Part shown: piece by piece, positions 44,222-56,093 of the stretch
Layout of the letters: each line of letters opens with the position of its first letter
Numbering within the stretch: position 1 is the first letter of the stretch
DNA from: Fennellomyces sp. T-0311
Taxonomy: Eukaryota > Mucoromycota > Mucoromycetes > Mucorales > Lichtheimiaceae
Assembly: GCA_025266875.1 (NCBI GenBank)
Contig: JALLLT010000018.1
Location: forward strand, 1-64,000
Reading direction: 5' to 3'
DNA: 64,000 nt
The notes under the pieces: model-generated
What the model saw: the letters and a program-made list of their open reading frames with translations, nothing else
Databases searched by the model: none
Told to the model about the DNA's origin: nothing
Program-made: the position numbers and the translations under genes

Positions 44222-45893
44222 TTATACAAATCCGAATCGCTTGCCGAATGCTACCATCGCCACTATGTACATGAACATACCCAATACAATCCAGAAAAAC
44301 CACACCAAGTCTGTATTATCCTGCCCAGGCACGTGCACGTTCATTCCCCACAGGCTGGCCACCAGGTTCAGCGGCACTACAATCGTTGCCAGGAACGTCA
44401 GCCGGTTGATCATTTCATTGGTGGTGTTGCCTGCCTGGGACATCTCTAGCGATATCTGGCCCAGGTAGTTGCGGTGTGCTCGCCCCAGAATAAGGTCGTA
44501 GTGGTTGACGTTTTGAAGCATCGTCAGAATGTGATCTAGTCATATTTATCATGGTTACACACGCATGCACTCTTCTTACTAACGCTGTACCTTGAATGTC
44601 GCCTAGATACAAGGTCACTTCATGCTGCACTTTGCGGATCTGCTTGGCGTCGCTGTCCTTGATCGCCGACTCTTTGGATTTATCGCCGTATCGTTTGATT
44701 AGACTACGTACGACATCGGCTTTGGGACCCAATAACCGCAGCAACTGCATGACGGTTTTGCGGCAGGAGCCTATGCGACGCAACATGTCGTTTTGCTCGG
44801 ATCCACTCAGCACCAACACCAAGTCATCGATGGAGTCGACTTCCAACTCGGTATGCTGGATTAATGGCGCAAAACTATCGGTGATATCATCGATCAGAGC
44901 ATAATTGATCCATTCAGGGGTAACGTGGATGAAGTCTTTGAGTTGATGAATGCGTCGTCTGACATTATGCGGATGCGGCAGTGGCTGGAAATGAAACTGC
45001 CACTTCTTGATGAGTCTTTTTTTTCACCTGCTACATCCCGATTTACCGAAAAACTCACCGTTAATACGCCTGTTTTAAAGATGATGATGTAAAAATTGAC
45101 CGCATCGAGGTAGTTTGCGCTGTGCGAATCGTGGTTGAAGCTGCGGAAACTGATAAACATGTAGTGCTGGAATATCTCGCATTTCTCGCGGGACTCCTGT
45201 GCTTGGATATCTTCGGTGGTCAAGGGATGGATGCGGAACACCTGGAAACACACACATCGATTAGTTGTTGTTTCACGTTTGTATGCCAAATCGAAACACG
45301 GACCTGGCTCAGAACACGCATTTCCTCGTTGGTGGCGGCAAACACATCGATCCACCATCCTGATGAACTGATCAACAGGTCGGCCACGCTCGAATGCTTT
45401 TCATCCGTCTCCACGTGCTTCATCATCAATTGCTTCAGCGATTGGCTCTTGACCGATCCTAAATTGGCCGAGTAAAACACATAACGGTCTGTTCCACGCT
45501 GCACCCTGGTCGGGTCCTTCTGTCGTCGATCAGTCGACATGCTGCATCAACCCGAAACACAAGCCATACCTGAACATTTTCGCCATACAAACTGTATCTT
45601 CGCTGGGGACGCTTTTCCGAAGTATCCAAAAGATCATCCAAACGGGCCGTGTATTGACGCTGCAAAGCATATTCCGCTGGATGTTCGTCGTCTGCACTTT
45701 GGCTCATCATAAATGAGCGAAGAACATTGGGCTCAATGGCATCGTTGTCCAAAGGATGTAAACCACTCGTCGGACACAACACGTCGTCATCTACGGTTGA
45801 TCGAGAAGAGCTCTCGTCGGGTGCGCTGTCCATTTGTAATACGAATTCGTCCGAAGGCGATCGCTTGCCTCGATCGTCGTAAACCTCTTCCAT
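44222..45893 (-). CDS. CorA-family Mg2+ transporter (Alr/Mnr2-like)
   Basis: Exons 45893-45570, 45519-45304, 45241-45059, 44996-44591, 44535-44222, with 50-62 nt introns. The N-terminal region is acidic/Ser-rich and cytosolic. The soluble core has IHPLTTEDI, YLDAVNFYIIIF, the PHPHNVRRRI block, WINYALIDDITD and TELEVDSIDDLVLVL. Two C-terminal helices follow (FLATIVVPLNLVASLWGMN and VWFFWIVLGMFMYIVAMVAF), with the family-defining GMN at the end of the first and a short basic tail. Fungal members sit in the plasma or vacuolar membrane; which one cannot be told here. At about 480 residues it is shorter than yeast Alr1/Mnr2, mostly through a shorter N-terminus. Confidence 0.93.
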
Positions 45894-48797
45894 GGCGAAC
45901 CGACAATGCGTAATGTCACCATTAAGAACAAGAAAAAAAAAAGGCGAACTGAAAAAAAATAGTTTTCAACGAAAGGACAGCGGTTGGTCAATTTTTAATC
46001 GGGCACTTTTTCATGCCATCTGCTTGCCCGTCATATTCACACTACGGTTCTTTTTATTCTTCTGTTCAAGCACACCATGTCTCGGATGTCCTGGCCTAGC
46101 TATTCGCATCCGTTGTCAGTGCTCTGGATCAAAGGCGATCGGATTTTGGCTTACAACAACTAGTGAAGGAACTTTGGAAGGTGTCCATAACAACACTCTC
46201 CTTTCGTGCAATTGTAAATCACATCCCAGCGCATATATTCTGTAGAATATTCTTGTTAATTCGTCGCACTCCTTTTTTATTACGACATTGCGTTCGATTT
46301 ATAAGAGCAAGTTACGTGTTGGACGAGATTGTGATTCACGTGGGCTCACTCTTGTTCCTAGATACCACCCCTGCATCTGTTGTGACCTAATATAGTCAAC
46401 GACTATGTAGCTTAAACTTTGCGAGCGCGCCAATAGCATATAAACCTCTTCCTCTTAATGGCGTAAAATAGCTCAGCTCTCTTTGAAAAATAAAGTTTGG
46501 TCTATTATTAATTCGACTTGCTATATCATCTACAAGGGAGATTGACGGCTTATGCTTAAAAACCGTGTTGCTGATGCTGTTTCCTGGATATTCAGTACCA
46601 GTTCATATATGGATTGATGCGCATGCTGATTGAAGCTACGCTAAGGTGCGAGACATACCTGCCTGTCTTGCAAAGGTTCATTGATAGTATACGTCCATTT
46701 CGTTGCAAATATCATTTCTTTGTAAACAAATGGGCTTGCCAGTTGGATCATGGAGCGTTGACAAGCACGTATTGTGGCCCTTCCATGGCCTTTCTTTCGC
46801 CCCCTTTGATATATGTCCAAGATCTATGAACGTGTTGGCGACATAATAAGTAACTAGTCACAGCTTCTAGATAGCTGATGATGTTATGGTAATATACAGG
46901 CTACCGGTTACCAAGATTACGAGGTAATCGTTATTTACTATGGAGTTTTTCTTTTGGGATACGTACTTATAGATGATTCCATAAGCTTGTTTTTATTAGT
47001 ACATTGCGTTTCTATTCTCTTTCACTTTCGACTTCTCCATTTTTTATGTTTTCCAAAGTCGGCCATATTTCGGTCTAAAATTACTCTAGCAATACAAACT
47101 AAACTGTCCCGCGCTGCTTCTCGCTAGGATCAGTCGATACAATATACAAAGCAAACCATCATCTAATAAAATAGTTCTACATCTCGGAAAAAGATGAAAA
47201 TCACAATTCTCTACATAAATCTTTCCTGTGCTGCTGGTTTGACTAGTCAACAGCGCCACTAATCCTCCGTTGAATTCTCTACAGAGAATACTAATACACC
47301 AAGGAGATCTGATCGCTGGACCAACTTTTTATCCAACGGAAGATGCTTTCAAGATGATCTTCCAAACAAAGTGGATGACGTTTTGTAGGAACGCGCGCCG
47401 ATCTCAGCTTTCCGCTATCGTATGATCCGTTTAATAAAAGAGAAATCGTCAGCTTGCCCGGCAGCAAGAAAAAAAAAGACAAGACAGAAGAAAAGGTACA
47501 AGGTTAAAAGAACTGAAAGAAGAAAAGATAAAAGAGCTATGGTTATGATGTGAAGTATTACAATTACTATGAGTGAAAGAGGGATTTTTATAGGAAACAA
47601 AGAGCGACGTGGGTTGCAGTGACACTGGAGATGGTGGCTCCATCCATTCGATGAGTGCTTTTCCGAGTTGATCTGGTGGTGTTACTCGTGACTCCTGGCT
47701 CGCATTGCAGCGGTGGTCAAAGGTTTGTAATATGGCACAAAGTCTCGGCCAGATAATTTTCCAATAGGCACGCTTTCGATGAGATTGTGCTAGCGGCTTT
47801 AGCAGTTGATTGAGCACCTGTGAGATAGTATCTTCAATGATCAAAGATAAACAGAGCTTTTGATGGACTGAAAAAGCAAACATTGAAATGTCAGCGGTCT
47901 ATACCAGAATTGTGTTGCCATTTTGGGTATGGTGCTGGTTACCCACCAGGTAGCCAGCCTTATCAGGACTGCGGCTATATGATTGACTACGATATGCAAT
48001 TACATATAAAGTACAGAAGCTATATCATACACCCGAGCAAGTACAACGATAGCAATACTTTCAATGATATGGAGCGGAGGAACAAAGCGCGCAAAAACTC
48101 CATGCAAGTGATAATATTTTTTGATGACTTGAAAGGGGACAAGAGAGCGACCCTTGATTGGAACCAGTGGTGCATGTGAGTTACAATGAGGTCTCCCACG
48201 TTATTGGAAATCGGACACCAGCGTACGATTCCATTCTCTTGTTTTCCCACTGTCTATCACAGAAGAGTGCAGCGAATGTGCTATTCTTGGTGTCGTCTTT
48301 TGCAGCACAATAGCAAGAACGCGCAGCGATGGCCCTACTGACTACACATATTATTATCGCTCCCCAACTGTACAAAAGACCACCAATATTTACGCACAAA
48401 GTAATAGATGTCGCTCTTTTGAAGCAGCTTCAGTACAGCGAACCATGCATTAGTCACCAACACCTTATGGACGATATGTTCAGCGGTGAGTAACTACATA
48501 ATTTTTTCATTAATTGCAAATAAAGAAAAATACTGTTCGCCAACGAAAGCAAGCGAGCAGGGTATTGACTTTGACCATTCGTTGCTATAAGTGCACGCGT
48601 ACGTGCTCAATTTAGGAGGATGCATGCTTAGATGAGCTATTGAGACTGATAACCCGAGGAATCCTTCAAAGAATGGTTTTATTCGATGAATAGCCTGCTT
48701 ATTACGCTCTATGCCAGACCAGGATTGGGTTACTGCTACATCTAGACGAATCGATATTTAATTCAACTTCCTACTACAGAGTAGCAAATTTTCTACC
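45894..48797. other. Intergenic, about 2.9 kb, no supported gene
   Basis: Contains the CorA promoter at the left and the Pth2 promoter at the right. The best candidate is a minus frame at 47449-47883: its first ~75 residues (VLNQLLKPLAQSH, IIWPRLCAILQTF) look protein-like, but it runs into Ser/Phe-rich low complexity and has no start context or clear splicing. I left it out as a gene. Confidence 0.45.
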
Positions 48798-49650
48798 ATG
48801 ATGAACAACCAACTTCTGGTCCAGTGCGCCGCGGTGGCTGTGGTCAGCTTCTTGTCAGGCTTATACCTGGGACAAGCGTTCTACACGCAGGTAAGCAGAG
48901 CATAGATCGTCACGATTACACAATAACTTATGATCTGCTACAACAGAAGCCCATTGAATCGCGATCGGATCATGACAGCGACGAGGAAGAATTAGACGAA
49001 TTGCCTGAAGGCAAAGTAGACGCATCCAAATTCCGTGATTTTAAAATGGTACATATTTTCTTCTCCTTGACAATATGTTCTGACAGCTGATACAGGTGTT
49101 GGTTGTTCGTACTGACCTTGGTATGACCAAGGGCAAGGTGGCTGCTCAGGTAAAGCGGTATGGGGCGCGGAAAAGATGTCGTGTTATTGATGTTGACTAT
49201 AGTGTGGTCATGCAACTCTTGCTTGCTACAAGGCTGCTTCCAAGACCAATCCCGATGTAAGTCTATCTTTGCGTTGAGACTGGTATTCCGAACCAATTGG
49301 TGGCCAATAGGTACTTCGTGCATGGGAACGGTCGGGTCAGGCCAAGGTCGCATTGAAGATCGACAGCGAGGAGAAACTGTAAGTTGTTGCTCTTGGAGAA
49401 AGATAAAAGGGATTGACGCGACGCGGATAGGCTGGAGCTTCAAGCCATAGCATTAAGCATGAACCTTACTGCTCAGAGTATATGTGATGCTGGACGCACG
49501 CAGATTGCTGCTGGTTCACGGACAGTGCTCGGCATCGGCCCTGGTATGTTTTGCACGCGTTTTTCTCGTAATAAGGATCGCAGCTGATGGGTGCTCTTAG
49601 GTCCAGTCGAGCTTATCAACAGCGTTACGGGGCACCTTAAGCTTCTTTAA
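48798..49650 (+). CDS. PTH2: Peptidyl-tRNA hydrolase 2 (Pth2/Bit1)
   Basis: Seven exons: 48798-48890, 48947-49048, 49096-49149, 49203-49256, 49311-49378, 49431-49543, 49601-49650. An N-terminal membrane helix (VQCAAVAVVSFLSGLYLGQAF) is followed by an acidic linker, then the PTH2 domain: VLVVRTDLGMTKGKVAAQ, CGHATLACYK, ICDAGRTQIAAGSRTVLGIGP and GPVELINSVTGHLKLL. It hydrolyses peptidyl-tRNA released from stalled ribosomes. The helix suggests mitochondrial outer-membrane anchoring, as in animal Bit1 and yeast Pth2. Complete and of normal length (about 175 residues). It lies 121 bp upstream of the next gene in the same direction. Confidence 0.96.
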
Positions 49651-49771
49651 ACTAGAAATAAACTTTTCTTGGGAGCACGTGTAATCGACGCGTGGTTGCC
49701 AGACGCGTCGCGAGATAAAATCATGCCGAGCGCTTCTTTTTTAATTATTTTGCTCTTTGGGTATAAGAAAA

Positions 49772-51171
49772 ATGGATTCTGAATTAGCAAGGTACTCGGG
49801 TTCACCGCTCCATCGCGGCAACATGTGCTAATCGAGCACGAGACTATTAGTGACATACGCACGTTCAAAGAAAAGTCCTTGAATCTATACGAATTGCAAA
49901 AAGAGTACAATGAACAAACAGGACTTTCGCTGTCAGGGTCAGCTGATCATCAGTCCATCAATCTCCCACTGCATCCGTCCACATTACAAAAAGAACTGGA
50001 CGATTACAAAGTAAAAAGGAGTTAACGCTGGAGAAGGATACATGGAACTCACAGGCACTACTTCAGAGCTATGCTAAAGAACTGGAAACGGCCTTGATCC
50101 AAAGAGAAACTAAAGAAGGGTTTCTTCGTTTGCTACAGCAAGACCCACCACCCGAATTGACAGCCGATGAACTCAGGACAACAGGTAAAAAAGGTGCAAT
50201 GTGGTGGTGCTACTCAGAGAAGCTTAATTCCAGCAAGAAAGCAGAGTGGCAGAGTCCGAGTCGCGAATGAAGGCAAGTTTGGATAAAGTGAACGATTTGA
50301 AACGTATTATTTCAGACAAAAACGCCAGAATCGAACAATGTGAGTTCTTGCAGGCAAGACAAATACATCATGCTCACAGTTTTATTAGTGCATGCGACTC
50401 TATCGGCAGAAGCAGATAAAGCAACCCGGATGCTGGATGAAATTCGGATCTATGTAAGCCTTTTTCACGCTTGGATTGCCTCGTTAGGCTGATCGTGTTG
50501 CCAGACCGAGGAATTGGAATCCATCCAACGGTTGCTAAGTGACCAAAGTGACCTTACCTTGGAGGATGCCTACAGGATCGAGGAAGAGCTGCTGGATGAA
50601 AGTGTCAATGTCAATATGGAAATCGATGAGCGACGAGACAATATCAACCGGTTGGGTCGGAAAGTGGCTGAGGATGAACAGACGGTTCAGGATCTGGAAT
50701 TACGGTTACGCGGTTTGCAGGCAGAGGCATCGGGCACTCAGTTATATAAGGAACAGTATCAGCAACTGGAGGCATCAACAAACTGGTAACCTCAACTGAC
50801 TGTTCGAATGATGCAATAGCTAACGCAGGATGGTTAGGTACCAATCCTTAACGAAGGAGTTGAACACTATGGTCGGAATCGATGATTTTGTATCTTCACC
50901 ATCTAGCCTGATTGTGCGTTACGCCAATGCCGACAAGACCGAGCTACATATCAACTTTAACGCAAAGAACCATGTGGTCGAAGATGCATGGGTAAGAACA
51001 ATCACACGCATGGATTCACTCAAAGAGATTAACGAGCGGCGATAGGTGGCAAACACAAGATGTCAAATACGAGATATTTTAGAACTAGCGAAAAGTCATC
51101 GACGTCTCAGCGACGCGATGATTGCAATTATATATGGAACACTCGCTAGACTAAAGAATAACACCACATGA
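49772..51171 (+). CDS. Coiled-coil protein resembling kinetochore Sos7 (Kre28/Zwint-like)
   Basis: Start ATG 49772; intron 49792-49850 restores frame (AG|T). Further exons about 49851-50012, 50058-50185, 50238-50340, 50400-50452, 50504-50788, 50829-50988 and 51045-51171. The N-terminal region (FKEKSLNLYELQKEYNEQTG) leads to a long coiled coil with RETKEGFLRLLQQDPPPEL, a block I associate with Sos7 (compare the family pattern ETKEKFLRAI..DPP). A helix-rich middle (LEDAYRIEEELLDESV) follows, then a compact C-terminus (ELNTMVGIDDFVSSP, DILELAKSHRRLSDAM). Sos7 recruits the Knl1 complex at kinetochores. The call rests on pattern memory only; it might be another coiled-coil kinetochore or spindle protein. 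The exon 2 donor is uncertain. Confidence 0.5.
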
Positions 51172-51230
51172 AACACACATATCCCTTCTCCCACTCTAGT
51201 GGCAACTTTTTTTTTACACCAAATCAGTGA

Positions 51231-52750
51231 CTAAAGAGCCATATTAGCCTGCATATCCACGTTGCACTATGCGTCTCCTTACCGTTCATTGGCATTTCAT
51301 CGATCTGAGTACTGTAATACTGCTCGATATCACGGAGAATCTTGAGATCATCGTTCTTGACGAAGTTGATAGCAACACCCTTGCGACCGAAACGGCCCGA
51401 ACGACCGATACGATGGATGTATAATTCACGGTTTGCTGGAAGATCGTAGCTGGTTACCGGCCTGGTTAGTTACCGTTGCCATCTTTCTCCTAGCATCCAC
51501 TCACTTTATGACAAGCGACACTTGCTGTACATCGATACCACGAGCCCAGACATCGGTAGTGATCAATACTCGGCTACACACAAAAAATCAGCCATATGCA
51601 GGCGAATCGTCGCCTCTCATGAAGCATACCTTGCACCCTGTCTGAATTCCTGCATAATTGCATCACGTTCTTTCTGGGGCATATCACCGTGCATGGCCGA
51701 CACCGTAAAGTTGGACTCTCGCATCTTTTCTGTGAGCCAGTCGACCTAACAGCCTTACTTAGTAAGCTCTCCCGCACGCTGCCCTCCGTTCACGACTTTA
51801 CCTTACGCCGGGTGTTGCAGAAAATGACGGCCTGAGTGATTGTCAAAGTATCGTAGAGATCACACAAGGTATCAAACTTCCATTCCTCCCGCTCGACCGC
51901 GACAAAGAACTGCTTGATGCCTTCCAATGTCAGTTCATCACGCTTGACCAATATCCGGATGGGTTCGGTCATGAAGTTGCGGGTCATCTCCAGGACATCG
52001 TGTGGCAGCGTAGCAGATAGCAAGACGACCTGCGTAGCCGGAGGCAAGTATCGATATACATCATAGATTTGGTCCTTGAAGCCTCTGTTGAGCAACTCGT
52101 CGGCCTCATCAAGGATCAGCATTTTGATATTACGCGTACGCAGGTTGCGTCTTCGGATCATATCGAACACGCGACCAGGAGTACCCGACACAACATGGAC
52201 ACCATTATCCAATCGTCGAATATCCTCACCAACACTTGTTCCACCGATACAAGCATGGCATTGCACGTTCATATAGTCGCCTAACGCCAAAATCACACTT
52301 TGAATCTGTGTAGCCAATTCACGTGTTGGCGACAACACAAGTACTTGGGTTTCGCGAAGAGATGTGTCGATCGTTTGAAGTGCTGAAATAGCCAACGTGG
52401 CTGTTTTACCAGTACCGGATTGGGCCTGAGCAATGACATCGCGTCCGCGAATAATGGGTACAATAGCTATACGTTGAAGCTTGTTGTTAGCTTGACACGC
52501 CATTTTTCGACAAGCCTATTTATATGTACCTCTTTGCTGAATGGCGGAAGGCTTTTCGAAGTTGTAAGCGTAGACGCCACGAAGTAGATCTTCCTTCAAT
52601 CCGATCGAATCAAAAGTAGGTACTACTTTGACCTATGCAACACGTGAAAAAAAGGATTAGCTTGACAAATCCATCACGACTAGATTGGATTGTTACGTTT
52701 TCAGATGTTTCGAAGCTCAACTTCTCATCGGCCTGTGGATCGTACGCCAT
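51231..52750 (-). CDS. FAL1: DEAD-box RNA helicase eIF4A-III / Fal1
   Basis: Start ATG 52750; exon 1 52750-52697 (18 codons), then about 52632-52529, a long exon about 52467-51800, and three or four short exons to the TAG at 51231-51233. All helicase motifs are present: Q-region [13 protein letters not shown], motif I AQSGTGKT, Ia PTRELATQ, Ib [26 protein letters not shown], and C-terminal domain with [19 protein letters not shown]. Family-specific blocks [40 protein letters not shown] and the EMPMN C-terminus point to eIF4A-III/Fal1 rather than eIF4A1. The role is in rRNA processing (Fal1) and, where an exon-junction complex exists, mRNA binding; the intron-rich genes here fit the latter. 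It is convergent with the upstream gene, with only about 60 bp between stops. Confidence 0.95.
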
Positions 52751-53762
52751 GATTAATATCGTTTTTCCAAAGAAAGAATTCGCTGGTGCTTCGGTAGCTC
52801 AAACCACCAAAATTCGTGACTTACTGCGAGTCGGATGGTTGTCGCTTTCTGGGGTCTCGATTCGCCCAATCGTTATAGAGCATCCGGACAACAGGTCCGA
52901 TTGAACGTTTAGTGCCAATCGACATGAAGCCGCCGCTAACAGTGGAAGGGTGGCTACTTGCTTGGAAACCTCACTGTTGTGGAGGATACCATGGCTTCCA
53001 AAGCCATGCATATATTGTTAGTGCTTAGACGCATTCTCGTCCTTGAGTTCATTATGCACTCTTTCAATTTTCCTGTTTATCCTTCGTGCATATATACCGT
53101 TTCATGCGATCATTCACATGTGACTAAATTGTACCCTTAACACCGAGTTCACTACTTTTCGTGCTTTAGATGCTTTACAAAAATGGGGAATGTGCCGTTG
53201 CTCATCCACAAATTATCACTCGTATCGCCACCAAGCAAGCGTTGTCATATCATAGAGGGTTTCCCGTTGATAGATGCCACTCCAGGAACCAGACCGAAAT
53301 ATATGCAGGACCTTGTTCTCCAGGGTAAGGAGCTGCGAAAGTAAACGATTGCGTGGCTAGTAGACTGTGTACCTTCTAAGCAAACGACATATAAGCTAGT
53401 CATACAGATCTCTTCTGTAACATTAATCCGATCCAGCGGCAACAGAGCATGAATAACTACATTATTATGTACTGCAGTAAAAAAAAAACTCCCCTTACCT
53501 TTAGCAAGAGGTTGCACTTTATTATTGAACTACCTGAAAGATGCTTGGTTCGGTCAATGCGAAAGTCCGGGTAACAACAAGTACCAAACTATACTGCACA
53601 CTCCTGCTTTCCGGGAAATAGTGGAGAGGACACTTTCTCTTTGCAGTACAGCTCTAAATAGAATAATGCATATCAGGGGTTAGTATATTATGGAGACAGT
53701 ATTTAAGCAACACAGATTTCTGGTTCGATATACTTTTTACTTTACTTCTGCTTACAGTAAAT
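52751..53762. other. Intergenic, no gene seen
   Basis: Divergent promoter region of FAL1 (left) and the cyclase gene (right). Frames of 60-90 codons only, none with motifs. Confidence 0.5.
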
Positions 53763-54777
53763 ATGCTAAGACTTCCCTCATATGACGAATTACCGATAGA
53801 CATCAAATATCCGCCGAAATCGGCTTGGGGTGTCTTCGGCGATGACGACAAACTGGGAACACTCAACCTCCTTACCAAAGAGCGGATTGCTAGTGTATGA
53901 TGCAACAACAGAATATTCTGAAACAAAAGCTAACATCTCGAGAAAACAGGCAGCCAAGTGTATGAAGCAAGGGAAACTATTCAAGCTGAATTGGAAACCT
54001 GAACGACACAACTCGTATTTATGGTTACGTGGGCATGTACCCCGTACTTTCAACGCATTCGAAGATGGCTGGAACATTGCGACAACTAACGATGATACAC
54101 CGACGGAATGGCATGGTGCACACTCATTTTCCTGTGCTGACGACATCTGCTGTCGATTTTACAATGGAGTCACAGCTTCTGGCCTTTTTGCACCTTCAGA
54201 TTTCATTACAAAAAATGGAATCAGTGGGCGCGCCATCTTATTGGACTATGGGCGCTGGGCTGGCAATCATTTCAACCCCTTATTGCATAAAGAAATCACG
54301 GTCGACGAGCTAAATAAAGTAGCGCAAGCACAGGGGATTACAGAATTCAAACAAGGTGATATTCTCTTGATCCGAACTGGATGGATCAGCGCATACGAAA
54401 AATCGGGTGGATACGATCCGTTACATCCACAATGTGCTGGCGTTGTGGCCTCGGAAGATACGTTTCGATGGCTTTGGAACAATGGGTTTGCCGCTGTAGC
54501 GTCAGATAATTTTTCTTTTGAAGCATTTCCATTGAAACGGGAAGGAGCTTCTTGTCGTAAGTTTTATTTTGGCAGCTGTTGATATCGTTATCTGACGAAT
54601 TATATAGATTCTAGACTGATTGGTAGCTGGGGAATGCCGATCGGTGAAATGTTTTATTTGGATCACCTTGCAGAGGATTCGGCTTTAGATGGAGTTTACG
54701 AGTACTTTTTTACCAATATTCCAGCGCATCAACAGCAGGGTACTTTATCACCATCAGATATAGTATGTGCCAAGTAA
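53763..54777 (+). CDS. Cyclase-family hydrolase (kynurenine formamidase-like superfamily, PF04199 type)
   Basis: Three exons: 53763-53894, 53950-54556, 54608-54777, all phases consistent. The N-terminal block PPKSAWGVFGDDDKLGTLNLLT is typical of the fungal cyclase family. A central core has WHGAHSFSCAD, GISGRAILLDYGRWAG, QGDILLIRTGW and a DTFRWLWNNGFAAVASDNFSFEA block, and the last exon has LIGSWGMPIGEMFYLDHLAE. Family members bind a divalent metal with His/Asp from an HxGTHxDxPxH-like motif. In fungal members this often reads QWDGLRHF; here the site reads EWHGAHSF, so metal ligands are partly altered. Substrate unknown. About 300 residues, slightly shorter at the C-terminus than usual. Confidence 0.85.
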
Positions 54778-56093
54778 TTTTTGTGGTTGTTTAACGCCTG
54801 AAATATCATACTCTCTGTGGACATTAAAATACCTTTTATCCTTTTGTATAAAGCAACGCTGTTCGAGTCATATATTATAATTTTCACGTTTGCTTTGACT
54901 TTGTTTCTCGAGTTCGCTGGTCACTATTTCATATGGATCAAACCATAGTAAATTTGCCTGATTAGGCGAAGTAATTAACGCACCATTCTCTGCAGACATA
55001 ACTACTGTTTCCCTTTGTCTAATAGGTTCCGAGGTTTGGTTAAAGAACATAATATAAGAGAGTCGCTTTCTCGTCATACCATTTTCTCCGATTGCTCTGC
55101 CATTGTCATCGCTATTACAAGGATTTTTTAGTGGCGCATATTAGCTTTTAGTATAGCGTATCAACCTTAATGGCACTTTATAAAATCTGCTGATTAAAAG
55201 ACGCCAAAGCAACGACACTGCACTCTGACAGTTCCTGGTTCTTTATCTTCTATAGCGATAGATCAGTTTTAATTAATAGGATAAGATAGTGCGCATAAAT
55301 TACTATCATATATACCACCTTGTGTTGTTGCAGCAGATTTTCGTTTACAGCAAATACTTGACACGACACTTGATCTATTTTCTTCTGTGAGCGCGATTAT
55401 ACCCCATTTTCATCGTATGCAATGATTTTCCCATTTTCTTGCAGTTTATCGTGGGAGGATGCTAAAGGGTACCCTTTACCCTCGAAGAGAATTATAGTAC
55501 CATCTGTGTTTTTGTGAGCATACTGAATTTTGCATTATTTAATGTATGTGCAGTATCATAGGTATTGCGGAGATTACTAAGTGTATACTGCGAGCCAAGG
55601 ATGTCGCTATTACACAATCCCCAATATCTTCAATGTCGATGAACTACTAGCTCGTTTCTAGCAACGTGCACTTTCTACAGTGAACCAGGTGGTTATACTC
55701 CAATCAGCCACGCCGAATCCCATTGCCATTGGGCTGCTTTTGCACCTCGGTCCTTGCTTTAGGCAAAATTACGCTTGGGATACCGTTCAGTGCGTTTAAT
55801 TGCTTGTGTTATTTCCTTAATTACATCCACCTCGACGGAAGGTTTAGCATCCTTCCAAGTGGGCAGGATAGCACATGTCTGGAGTACTATGGTAGCAGCT
55901 TTTATGGCATCAAAAGATTAAAGTCTACACTCTCTTTATCGCTGGCGTACGCGCATGAAGCATCTCTGTTCGAGGTGTATCATCCTATCCAACGCCAGAG
56001 AAAAAGGGTTTCTATCATCAGCCAATGAGAAGCCACGGTTTCTTTAAGACCGCTTTCGGCCTCTTGTCGTTCCTTCTGTCTTGAATTTTAACG
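54778..56093. other. Intergenic, no gene seen
   Basis: About 1.3 kb, AT-rich. Frames of 70-100 codons lack motifs. The right end is the SNF12 promoter. Confidence 0.5.

Noticed and set aside
47449..47883. Minus-strand 144-codon frame as a gene
   Set aside because: The first half looks protein-like, but it degenerates to Ser/Phe low complexity with no clear start, splice or family.
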